DNA of 64,000 bases from Asterias rubens (lineage: Eukaryota; Echinodermata; Asteroidea; Forcipulatida; Asteriidae): assembly GCF_902459465.1 (NCBI RefSeq), contig NC_047068.1, forward strand, positions 12,547,195 through 12,611,194, read 5' to 3'. Position 1 is the stretch's first letter, and every line of letters begins with the position of its first letter. Of this stretch, positions 49,788 to 61,868 are shown piece after piece. The translations under genes and the position numbers were made by a program. Below the pieces are notes generated by a model, which worked only from the letters and a program-made list of their open reading frames with translations, had not been told where the DNA came from and ran no database searches.

Positions 49788-49800
49788 AAGCAATCAATTC

Positions 49801-49932
49801 GGATAACTTTCCGTATGGCGCCACCACCTTTTCACTCATTTTTACAAAAAGGGATATCTCATTGAGGTAAATTAGATACTATATTATTTCATATCGAATG
49901 AAAAAGTGGTGGCGCCATACAGAAACTTTTCC
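49801..49932. repeat. 132-bp MITE with 8-bp target duplication
   Basis: The ends GGATAACTTTCCGTATGGCG and GGAAAAGTTTCTGTATGGCG (reverse strand) are inverted over about 30 bp and share GGCGCCACCAC. ATCAATTC is duplicated at 49793-49800 and 49933-49940. An 8-bp duplication suits hAT-type transposition. The second copy of the local duplication lacks it. Confidence 0.88.
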
Positions 49933-50038
49933 ATCAATTCAATGAGGAGACTGAGACTGGAACAACATGTTTACAATACTCCCTCACTCATTAGATCTTA
50001 GAGTAGGTGACTGATTATAGTGATAGTGTATAGTTGCG

Positions 50039-50092
50039 ATAACGTAATCCTCCTCCCGCAAGCTTCAGGCTTCGCCGTCGGGGTTACGTTAT
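50039..50092. repeat. GC-rich hairpin, copy 3
   Basis: It has the same sequence and arms as 43457-43510, being part of the second copy of the tandem duplication. Confidence 0.75.
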
Positions 50093-50689
50093 AAAAAAAA
50101 CTAAATTAATGTAATGGTAATGTATAGGGGGCCTACTATTGTCCACACAAACAGCAATCAATGAGGAGACCGAGACTGGAACAACATGTTTACTTACTCC
50201 TTCACTCAGAGTCATAATAATTAGATCTTAGACTTAGAGTAGGTGACTGATAATATAGTGACTGATAGTGACCATCACCAGTACTATTATATTGTACGTA
50301 AGCTTTACAGGCTAGACTTACTGTGTTCTCAAAGAATCGAATGGCTCCCGCTTAGACCATTAATTTTTCGACATTTATGTGAATAATGTTACTCAGGGCA
50401 ACTACTGCACTGGTAACTGCATGGCATGTCGGCGCTCTGGACGAGTTGTCGGCGTTGTCGGCGAGTTGTCGGCTTTTAGTAGGACCCCATGTTGTAGATG
50501 ATGTACAAACGTAAACAAACCACGCCTCAATACTACAAAAAAGTACAACAGCGCCCTCTCTCTGTTTTCATTTTAGAGGAATCAATATTGTCCTGTTTTC
50601 ATAATCTTTGCAAATATTAAAGCAAAAGTTTGTATGGTGATTATAAACCAATACAGTAACATTTATTACAATTCATAATATTTCAAATC

Positions 50690-51150
50690 ATGACAAGGGG
50701 TAGGTCCAGCATTTTAATCAAATTTGGGCCAAATTAAAAAATCTTAAGAGGTCAGGCATTTTACAGAATTTTGGTTAAAGATTTTGGTATGGTCAGCTTT
50801 TTTTTTTTTTTTATTCAAATCCAATTTTAATAGAGTTTCTGTTAATTTAATATTGAAAAGCTCACAAGTTAGTCCAGTATTTATATCAAATTAAATTGTG
50901 GTCAAATATTGAACAAAATAAAAATGTGTACCGTTAACAATTTTTTATTCCAGCATTTTTATTGAATTTGGGTCAAAATTTAAACAAATCACAAGGGGGC
51001 AAGTCCAGAATTTAATCAAGTTTGGGTCATTGAATGATCGATCCAGCATTTGTTATCAACTTTTTGTCCAAAAGTGGAATACTCACAAGGAGCAAGTCCA
51101 GCATAATTATTTGAATCAAATTAGGGCCACTCTTGAAATTGGGATATTAT
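50690..51150. repeat. Diverged satellite array
   Basis: Five to six units contain CACAAGGGGCAAGTCCAGCA followed by TTTAATCAAATTTGGGTC, at a spacing of about 65-110 bp. They are strongly diverged, so the array is old. Confidence 0.6.
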
Positions 51151-51319
51151 GCTCTTAGATGCTGCAGTATGTGCTTTACTGATGCCTTTGTAGTTAACAA
51201 GGATATCAGCTTTATTCTGGGGAAATATTGATCTTTTTGGTTATGTTTTTGAAAAGCCCTTCTGAATGGTACCAGAGTTCAAGTCAAACGAAATGGCTTC
51301 TTTTTGTTTTGGGGGCATA

Positions 51320-51681
51320 TTAAAGGCACTGGACACTATTGGTAATTACTCAAAACAATTTTTTATCATACAAACTTACTTGGTAATGAGCAGTTGAGAG
51401 CTGTTGATAGTATAACACATTGAAAAATGGCTCCCTCTGATATAATGTAGTCTTTGAGAAAGAATTCATTTCTCACTAAAGTATTTGAAGTGAGTTCGAG
51501 ACCTCAGCTGAGGTCTCCCTCAAGTTCGAGGCATCAGAAAGAACACAAGGTCGTTTTTCCTTCCATTCTCTCGCAACTTGGACGAACGATTGATGTTCAA
51601 ATTTTCACAGGTTTGTTATTTCATGCATTTGATGAGATACACCAAGTGACGTCTTTGACAAACTTGTCCAGTGCCTTTTAA
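51320..51681. repeat. TTAA element family A
   Basis: TTAA is at both ends; the terminal sequence is AGGCACTGGACAC. The interior is somewhat diverged. Confidence 0.85.
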
Positions 51682-54101
51682 GTATATATGGTGAAATAAA
51701 TCCAACAATAGTAGTTTTGTTTTAAATAACGCATTTTAATAGACACATTTTATTTCTTCAAACAAAACATTCTCTTAACATTAAACACAGAATTTTCTAA
51801 ACAACTGCTCAGCAACAGATAGTTGTGCATTTTTGAAAATATAAAATAATATATATGGAAAAAACTGAATAAATATAGAAGATTCATTCATTCTTATAGA
51901 AAACTGGAAGAGTGTATTTTTATTTTGTAATTGGACGGATCAAAAAATTACTCTGAAAACCAACAAGAAGTTTTTATTATTTGAACGTTTGAACGGACGG
52001 ATTGTCTTAAAATACATTGATTTTTATTAAAATATGTTTGGAAAATGGGCTGAGAACAGCTCTTTGGAAGAAAAAAATAAAAAAATATGTAGTTTGCTGT
52101 GTGCCCTAAAGAAGGTTTGGAGTATATAGCAACCTATTCTGCTGAACAAAAAGTACAACTCCATACTCCAAACAAAACTCTTTTGAAAAGGGGAGTAAAA
52201 ACACCCCAAAACAGTAGAGCGTGATTATTGGTTTTTGTTGCTAGAATTACACGTACTCCTGAGAAATAATTTTTTTCCATTCCCATGCAAAATTTAACTT
52301 TCCTGATGACATTATAAACAAAGATACTGTATTCATACTCGTTTTTTTCTGGAAACACAGTTTTGAAGAGCAACAAAAGGTAATTATTATTCAGGGCACA
52401 CAACGATATTGTGATTATTGATTTATAAGTTGTACAACATAACTAACTTAAAAAAATTATGTATGAATGAGCAAAATGATTAAGCATATGGACGGCATTT
52501 CTAACATAGAACAAATTAGGCATCAACTAGAAAAAGATAACCTTTTAAACGCAAATAGTCAATTTGTACAATGGTCCAAGTTTGTCCTTCAATATATATT
52601 TTTTTATGATTTCAACAAAGACAAAACATAGCTTGAATAAAACACAAATTTGGATGGAGTTTTCAAATGACTGCATCTTGAACACATTTAAGATTTTCTT
52701 TTTTTTTTACAAATATAAAACACACAAAAAAGTACCCATACATTTCTGGTAAAGAACTGCTACTGAAACCTGTGTAAACATGGCCACCTTTCTTAATACC
52801 CCCAACCACCTCACCCCTTCAAAATCTTACTGCATGTTTTGTTTGATTTAGTTGGACTGAGGATTGCACTTCCTAAACTGATACATAATTACAAGGCATA
52901 CCAACCACCTTATAGTTAGAGTTGAACAGTTTGGGTGTTTAGTTTACCATATTGATGTAGGGTTTTATTAAAGAGCTACAAAGGATCCCAGTAAATCGCT
53001 CAAAAGACCTGGGGTTATTATTGCTTTCAAAATTTCAAAATCTTGACTCGACATACATTCTCAGTTCTAAAATAATTCATTGTTAGAAACTTTAAAGGCA
53101 CAACTGGGGTGCTAGAATGAAGATACAGTATCATTAGGCAAGTTTATTCAAGTACAAGAGAAAGGACACTTTTTGATAGAAAACATTGCGATTTAAATTC
53201 AGAAGATTTTGAATGATTTTTAAAAAATGTTTTCGTATCTAGACAGAAGCCAGGGCCATGACCCCGCTGGCGGAATCACCTTATAAGTGACCATTTACAA
53301 ATGTTAGTCTAAAAAAAAACATATTTGCAATAAAAGTCACATATTTCACATTTTGGAATTGTTTTAGTGTAGCGACAAACTTTTGTTACATTTCATCCCC
53401 AAACTGCGATACGGAAACTGTTAAACTCAAGAGCATTTGGAATATTTACATCAACAAATATATACATATAACCAAAGAAGTTCTAGAATTCATTGAATGT
53501 TTTAAAATGTTTTAACATTTTTATTTACCCTTTACATTATCTCTGTTTTTTGTTCAATAATGCTGTCATCAAGTACCCCAAGACAGGCTACTTGGAAGAG
53601 AGTGTTGCTGAATTTGGTCACACAAAATATTTCACAACAATCTTCTGAAGGTGATACCTGTGTTGGTCCTTCTCAGGTTGTAGCGTAAACTTGGGTAAAC
53701 TACAACTATATATAAACAAGGACTACCAACATAGGGCTAGATAGTTTGGTTGGTAGAGCAACAAGCCTGTTAATCTGGAGGTCAATGTATCCCTTCATAG
53801 TCAATTATTCCCTTATTCACCTAAAAGTAAACATCAAATGTTAAAACTTGCTAGTTAATAATCCTCCAGTGATTGTGAATCTGGAAAAATCTGATTCAAG
53901 AAATTAGTTTGTATTTTTTGCTGTATGAATGAAATTTGTTTGTTTATATGTTGTATATTTTTATAACAAAGTTGGAAGATATACACCCACTCTGAAAGTA
54001 GTTTTTCGTTATTATGCTAAGTTTTGCATAATATCCAAGAACTCTGTGTACATCGTACCTCAGAAAGTATCGAAGTTGTTGAGTATTATTTCCATTTATC
54101 T
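51682..54101. other. Intergenic stretch 3' of the dynein gene
   Basis: It would include the dynein 3' UTR. An AATAAA on the minus strand near 53519 is a possible signal. It holds the SINE head at 53732. Otherwise it is AT-rich with no coding signal. Confidence 0.5.
53732..53800 (+). repeat. tRNA-derived SINE head
   Basis: AGGGCTAGATAGTTTGGTTGGTAGAGC is the box A region (cited in parts: GGGCTAGATAG and TTGGTAGAGC). It is followed by GTTAATCTGGAGGTCAATG where box B lies, degenerate. Confidence 0.6.
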
Positions 54102-57100
54102 CTAGACTTGTAGCAGAAGAGCTACACCGGCTAGAGTCCACTTAGCTGGCTTCTCCTTGGACTTGAGGTTAAAGGTCCAGACGAACGTGGGCCCACGCTG
54201 TTTTGTCTTGTAAACCGGGCACTCGTAGATGTTACGCGTCTCCTGTTTGTCGACCGATATACCGCGAATGAAGGTGACGGGCATACTAGGGGCCAGCTCC
54301 TTAAGGCGCGCATCGGCGATCATGCCGATCTGGGTGTCCCATCTTGCGCCCTCCATGAAGAGTCCGTGAACGTAAGCGCCCTCGCGGGGCGGGCTGCTGA
54401 AGTCTTCTTTGTTCTTCTTGGTGACGTCACACTGCAGACACATCTTATCCAGGGGCCACTCGTTCTTGCGAGCCATGGACTGCATGATAGCGGTCAGGAA
54501 GCTCTGAGGGTTGAAGAAGCCGCCCAGCCAGACGACGGTGGGGAGGGCAAAGTCGGCCGTCCAACTTTCCAGCTCCTTGATTCGCAGTAACAGGTCGGCG
54601 TACCAGGCCGACAGACCCAACATGCTTGGGTAAGCACGCTTATTCCAGGTCTCTGGTACCTGGTCCAGGAACAGCGCGTTGCTCAAATCTTCCATGTCCG
54701 ATGTAATTGTGAGCTCACCCTGTGGGTTAGAAACATAAAAACCCAAACATTTTCAACCATGCACAATAAACACAGGCAAAATCTACAGCTTTAGACACAT
54801 CATTCACTTCATCAAACACCCCAAAATGTTCAAGATTTGTATGTACTTCATATTGTTGTCTAAACATAAATACAACAAACTCTCCTATCTGGCTCACTAT
54901 AAACGCATGAACAACATGTGAACATTTTACCTTGAATATCAATATTGCTGTGCATAATTTTTAATCCATGCTAGATGCTTTTTTTTTTACACCTGATATT
55001 CTTAATTAATATTTTCATCTGTCTGTTTATTGTTAAATAATTTTAAGCGTTTTGTTCTGTACTGTTTGAATCATGGCCTGTTTTAATTGCCCCAGTGTGG
55101 GATAATAAAGTTATTATCTTATCTTATCTTATCTTAACCTTGTACCAAACAAGGACACATCCCCAAGCGAAGTCTCATTATCCCTTGTGGCGTCTCATTG
55201 GAAAACGGTTGTAATAGAAAGGGAGGGGTAACAGGAAGGACCGCACCTTCAACCCAATGTCAAGCTCTATGAGTGTGCATCTTATGTTGGGGGTGAGAAC
55301 ATCCATAGGTCGATATTGAGACAGAGGTTGTAAAGCAATGGGGGGGGGGAGGAGGAACTCACCTTCAACCCGAGGTCCAGCTCTTTGAGCGAGCGTCTCA
55401 TGTCAGAGGTCAGCATGTTCATACGTTCACATTCCTGGAAGGCCACCACGATGTACGGGGTTCGCTCCTCTACCTTGCCCATGATCTCCAACATGTTGAA
55501 CTCATCCGGCAGCTTCTCCGTCATCTCGTCCAGCAGGGATTTGATCTGTTTACAGGTAATAAGAATAATAATAATAAAAACATTTATATAGGGCCAAAAC
55601 CATTTAAAAGACAAACGTTCACAGGCGCTTAACAAGAATTTTAAGTACATAATCAGCAAAATAAAAATAGTTAGGAAGAGTAACCCGTCTTAACTCTCGT
55701 CCTAACTTAGCATTGGTTCAAATGCGTCCTACGCCTTTGGATACAGAACTTAACTCGTCCTAAGTCCTAAGATCAATCCTAAGTAAGGAAGAGTTTGGTG
55801 AAATCGAGGGCAGGTCTTTTACCAAACATGTCCAGTGCCTTTTCATGATGAAATGGCAGAAAAGAACCTCACCTTCTCCTCTCTACTGCTTCCACCGCCT
55901 GCTCCTGCACCGCTGTCTCGAGGCTGCATCTCCAACACCACCTTGAAGAGATTGTCTGAGGTGGTGGTCAAGAAGCCGATCTCGGCATTGGGATGAAGCC
56001 CGTAGAGGTAAGGGCTCTCAGGCGGGAGTATCTCATCTATGTACTGATGGTAGCCGACGTAGTCCGAGTTGGGTGGGATGGGAAAGCCTGGTGCCAGGTA
56101 TACTTCACCGTCGAGCTGTGGATTGAGGTAAGAGTGGAATCTTGTTATTCTATTCGTATAAAGTATTTGTTGTTTTGTATTTTTATGTGAAATTGCCTAA
56201 TAATTAATAATAATAATAAGTTTGTTTCTGTTTCGGTTTTTTTTTAATGAGAGATGGCCTAACATAAACAAGCCACGGATGGTCACTACAAGGAAAGGGT
56301 GACACTTAACTGATTTGGGCTATCACCCCAAACCAAAGGCCACCAGGGGCACCTTGCACTACCTTCAAAACTTTTTTGGTTAAGTACCTTGCTCAAGTTG
56401 GTAGAGTGCCGACATGTTAATCCAGAGATCGTAAATTTGTCTTTGTTCAACCCCAACTATGTAAAACGATTTACTTACCATGTCTGGTTGCATGTATTCC
56501 TCAAGGTAGGTTCTACACAGTCTTCTGTCCCAGTCGTCGGTGATATGACCTCCGTACATGATCTCACCAAACAGGTAGCGAAGATCCTCCCATGGCACCT
56601 AAAAGTACAGTGAAGAGAATACACAACCACAGGGATAAATATCTTGTAGAATTATCAACAGGTCTCAACTTTGGATAGAGTCAAGAATTAATACAAGGTA
56701 TACCCTAAGTGACTGAGATAAATATCTTGTGGAATTACCAACATTTCTTAATTTGGTATCGAATCTCGAGTTAACCAATAGTAGACCTTGAGTGGCTCTT
56801 TTCTATCCACACAGTTTTAGAGAAAGTAAACATTATGGCAAATTTCATTGCAACCCAGTGTTTTTTTAATGGGTTTTTTTGTACCTGTTTGTCTTGTCTC
56901 CTTGTTTGTAGTTTGTCTGTCTAGGCTGTCTTCTACAAGCTTTGGTTTAATCTGACCGCCTCATACTTCCTATATTTTGGTCTACATGGATTAAGTCGTT
57001 CCCCACCATCTCCTGTGCTTGTTATTTTGCTTATCTATGTAATTCTCTGTGTGAATGTTATATTTTGAGAGGAGCATTATGAAAAAATATCGAGTTGAAT

Positions 57101-60100
57101 TTAATTGAAGTAACTACTGTATTTAAAGATAAAATATGTCTTGCTGACAGACCAAACAGAAATAAGTTTCGGTTCCTCACCAAATTTCACTCCTCCACGT
57201 CCCACATAGCGACAAATAAAAAGAAAAAAAGGAAAAAAGCCACAAACCTTAGAGTTAGCCTCCAAGTAGTTGTAGAGCACATTGACCGAGATCGTCAGAT
57301 CACCAGTGTTGAAAGGATACACTCTGTTCCAGCCCTGGGGGCCGAACTTGCGCCTCTCTGCCACCACGGCGTGAAAGTAACACAGAGAGAAGAGGATGGC
57401 TTTGAACTCTGCCTCACGAGCGCACATCTCTAGAGTGTCTTGGTCAAAGTTATAGAGAGCCTTGTGGAGGTTGGCGAACATACCGGTCGGAGGCTCGTTG
57501 GTGATCTTAATAGAGGCTTGAAGGATACCCTGAAATACAAAAATAGTCAGTTAGAGTTTTTCTTCATACAATTTTATATTAGATTCAGTGCGCCTTTACA
57601 AATGATGTGAAATTTATACTATTATTATCAATATGACTGTTAAACTCCAATTCAATCTGGTTTATACTTTTATACGTGAAGTTTTAATGTCAGAATTACA
57701 TTATTGTTCCATTTTTCTGAGTATTCAACCTGATCATAGCTTTCATGTTTTTAATATTATTATTGTATGTATGTTCTTGTGAATGTAATTTTCTTTTTAA
57801 GCATTGGATTTGCCATTTTCACCATTTTAAAATCATGTTATTTTTTTAGTACAACTCAATAAAATGGCTTCTCAATAAAGTTCACCATTACTACAACCAG
57901 AGCCATATTTAACAGTGATAGCTTTGTACTTCATACATAAGACCTTTAAGTAGTGTTTGTGGACAACCGCAATTTAGACCAAATCCCACCCACTGCTACA
58001 CTAGAAATAACGGGTGTGACTAGGTACGAACCTGTGGAATGTAATGGCTTTCTGGGGTGCCAGCGGGCTCAGCGCTCATGAAGACACGGTAGTCAGGATG
58101 GCTACCTTCACCGGTAGCTTCCAGCTTCTTTTCAAGGGTACTCAACCACTTGGCCACCAAGTGAATGTTCTGCAAGAAATGAAAACAGAATTTGATATCT
58201 AATTTTCTAATTTGTTTTTTTTTCTCTTTTTGCATGAAAGTTCTCCTCCAGAAAACAAATGAAACGGCAGAGGCCAGTTTTACAGCAAATTGGACATGAT
58301 TAAAAGTTGCACACTTTGCAAGTTATTATTTAAACTAAATATAAGGGTTTACAACTGTATTTTTTTACGATAACAAAGGAGGCTACATGTACTTCCTAAA
58401 AGTGGCCGTGTGCGAATTGGCGGCTAAAGCTAATATAAGGCTGGATCACTGCTAAGCTAGTTACCAATCACAAATGGTACATATATAACATGGTAGTTTG
58501 GCTTATAACCTTATTCTGATAAGCATAATTTTGTTGTACTTAGTACTTTTGTTGTGCTTAAAAGCAGCTTTATGAGATTGGGCCCTTGTTTTTATCAAAA
58601 ACTTGAAACAAAATGCGATTAAACTGACCTGGAGGATGACCCAATGACCCTCCTTAGCAGCGAGGTCCATGCTCTGCTCTGCAACAATTTCCTGGCCCTG
58701 TCCCAGTGACACATTATGGAAGTTCTTGTTGTCGAACGTCCAGCCGATCTTCTTGCCGAGAGCTTCTACGTCCTTCAGCGGGTCCACACCCGGAGAGAGG
58801 ATGAAGAATACGGGCGTGGCCGGTCCGGTCTCCTCAAAGGATTTGGAGAATTCCACGGCGCGATTCTCAACGTACTTAGGGCCGAGCTTCTCCTCAATGA
58901 AATTCCTGAAAATCAGGAGGAAACAGAAAACACAAAAACCACATTAAAAAATATCAAAAGAAGGATTAAAATCTACAACCATTGGATTAAAATTGGTACT
59001 GTACCAATTGATACCTTGAAACAACAAACACATGGTAACATAACAAGATTTGACTGGAAATGTGCCATTAGTACTGTAAAATACTCAAAAGTCGTGCACT
59101 TTTTAACATACACAAATTTGTTCTCATAGAACCCTACAGACTAAAAGCCTTTGAATACTGACATCATCACACCGATATCTTAGAGATACAAACGAATGAG
59201 TTGGGGTTGAAAAAAAACTTGATTTTCTTCCGTTTGTTCATGCGCCTTGAGTGCTTTACGATAAATACCTGTGGCACTTCAAGTTAACACTGTGTTTAAC
59301 CCTTTTACGTACCATTTATTTCAGTGATAAACTGTTCATATGTAGACACTAACTGTTTACCCCCCCCCCCCCCCAAAGAAAAGAAAAAAAAAAAAAAGAA
59401 AAAAAACATGTCACAACCGCACACTCAGGAGTTCTCTGTCAAATTCTGAAAACTGTGTGGCCGTGGAATTTATAATTTTCATGTTACAACTATTTTTTTG
59501 AAGAGATTATAAACCAGTCCCTAGCTAGTAACCGATCAACTTGTGGAAGACTTAACTTCTCCCCGACAAAGACACAATAAGGGTTCAATGTTTTGTACCT
59601 GACTGCGTATGACATTCTGTCCGAGCGCAGAGCTCTCATCATGCACAACTTCTGCAGGGACGACTTGTTCTTCCACTCCTGGGGGAACTTCTCCTTCTCT
59701 GGGCATTCACTCTCCACGAACTTCTTCCATCGTTTGGCTGAGCCTTCGATGTCACGATCCAAGTTACGGAACTCTTCCATTGCGGCTAGCGACTATCACG
59801 GACAAAGTGAGATTAGGAAACTTTGAGTCACAAAGATAGAAGTATTATTTCATTTCACGTTTTTGTGCGTTGTTTAAAGGGTCCGAGTATATTTTGTTTG
59901 ACACAAAACACAACGTCAACAGATTTACATTTTAATTACACGGTTTAAAGGTTGTGATGGTAGAAAGCTTCCCTTTAAATATTACTTACTAAAGTGCTGT
60001 ATTTTTTGAGAAATGATTGAAACAGTTTTACAACCAAAACAATTGTCTCAGCGACACAAAAAATATTGTTAGCCAGTTCGACGGATAAGACTCTCCTGAA

Positions 60101-61826
60101 AACATTGCTCTGTGATTTTCACTATTGTTTTCTCAAAAACTTGACAACTAATGAGGCTGAAACTTCTACAGGTAAATTATTTGACATACATATTCATTCA
60201 CAGTGAGTAGGGATTCATTTCATGACCAAAAACTTGATAAACAAAGGTACCAAAACTCTTTAAGGGGGGAAATAAATACGATGCCAAAGAAACTGACATA
60301 ATTATGTAAAGTTCTTCTAATTCTACACTTAGTTTAAAAACAACAACATTTATGCAGTCGATGCGGAGCATGGAATGAGGGCCCTCCAAACTAATGGTCT
60401 TCCATTGCTGTACGCAGCTCCTCCTGTTGCAGGCCAGAGTCCCGGCACGCAAGGTGTCCACAGGTGGTTTGTGGTCTGCCACAGGAACAATGTCCCTGAG
60501 AAGGACCCGTAGCACCAGCCTGAAAACAACAGCACCCTCTCGGATATATGTTTGACTTACCTTGATAGCACCCCAGGCTGGGTTGGAGAGGAAGTCCACT
60601 GGACTAGTGACGTTGACTTGAGACGGGAAACGGAGCAGGAAGTCCAGCTCAATAGGGTTGATCTCTTTCTTCATCAGAAGAATCTAAAAAAGGCAAAAGT
60701 TCAAAAAAATATAACCAAGGTTTTAAAAACCCATCTTAGATAAAGTTCAAGTGGGGGAAGAGCGGGGGGTAGTGATCTTTGAAACTTATGTTATCGCATG
60801 TTTTGGTTGCTCAGGATGAAAAGACTTTTTCATTGGTTGTTGAGGCGCCAGCGCTCTGATTAAACTGCGATACGCATTAGATTTATTTGTTAAATTGCAT
60901 AGTGTTCGAGCATAGATTTACAAAAGGGGTTTCTAAATAAGTTAAGAGCAAGTAAATATCTTTGTTCCAGAGTTTTAATTTGGTTTCAATAATATTTAAC
61001 AAGTCATTTGTGTTTCAATATATAAGCTACAACTCATTTTATAAGAACTGTTAAGAGTATTTTTATTGTTCAGATTATTCTTTTTTGATATATTTTAAAA
61101 CAACATTTGTATTAAGAAATAAATATGTTCATGAAAAATAGTTGTAAAGTGAAAAAATTAATACCGCAACACCACAGTTTCCAGAATGGGAAACAGGACT
61201 TTTTTAAGATGCTACATTGTATTTTGAGCTGTTTCTGAAAGGGTAGCCATGTGCAAAAGAAACAATTGCACAATTAATGTCTAACTTATGATTACTCAAA
61301 TAAATTGTGCATGAGAGGGTTAACTTACTTGGAGAGCCACTTGCGTTGTGAAGATAAGCTTGTCTTGCTCAAACAGACCTCTTGTGGTGTAGATGAAGAC
61401 TGAGTAGGTGATGAAGTCGATAAGATTCATCACACGTTCCTTGACTTCATCTGATGGTTCCGCTCTCTCAATAGCCTTGGAAAATACTACGTTGAAAGCC
61501 TGTAAAGGTTGGAGTAGCAGCAAAAGAATTAAACATTGGTGTAAGGGTAGAGCCATCAAAATTAATATTCCTTACCCCGATGCAAACTTAACATCTGTAT
61601 AAATCATTTTGGTACCTGCTGCAAAAGTATAGGATTCAAACTGCCTCTAGCTACTGGGCAATCTCGGTGGTCTAAATGATAAGACGCTGCTCTAGAATTG
61701 TAAAGGTTGTGGGTTTGAGTCCCACCAGAGTAATATGCCTGTTTTTTTTTTTGTTTTTTTTTTATTTTTTATTTTTGTTTAAACATAACTCAGGAAAGTA
61801 CGAAGGGAGTATACAGTGCTAACCAA

Positions 61827-61868
<42 letters not shown>

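Larger units (their letters stand above)
43447..50275. repeat. Tandem duplication of a ~240-bp unit; the first copy is split by insertions
   Basis: Copy 1 is 43447-43563, resuming at 49788-49800 and 49941-50028. Copy 2 is 50029-50275. Shared blocks include AATGTAATGGTAATGTATA, CTATTGTCCACACAAAC, GAGACTGGAACAACATG and TTAGAGTAGGTGACTGAT. The Gypsy element and the 132-bp MITE sit only in copy 1. Confidence 0.85.
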
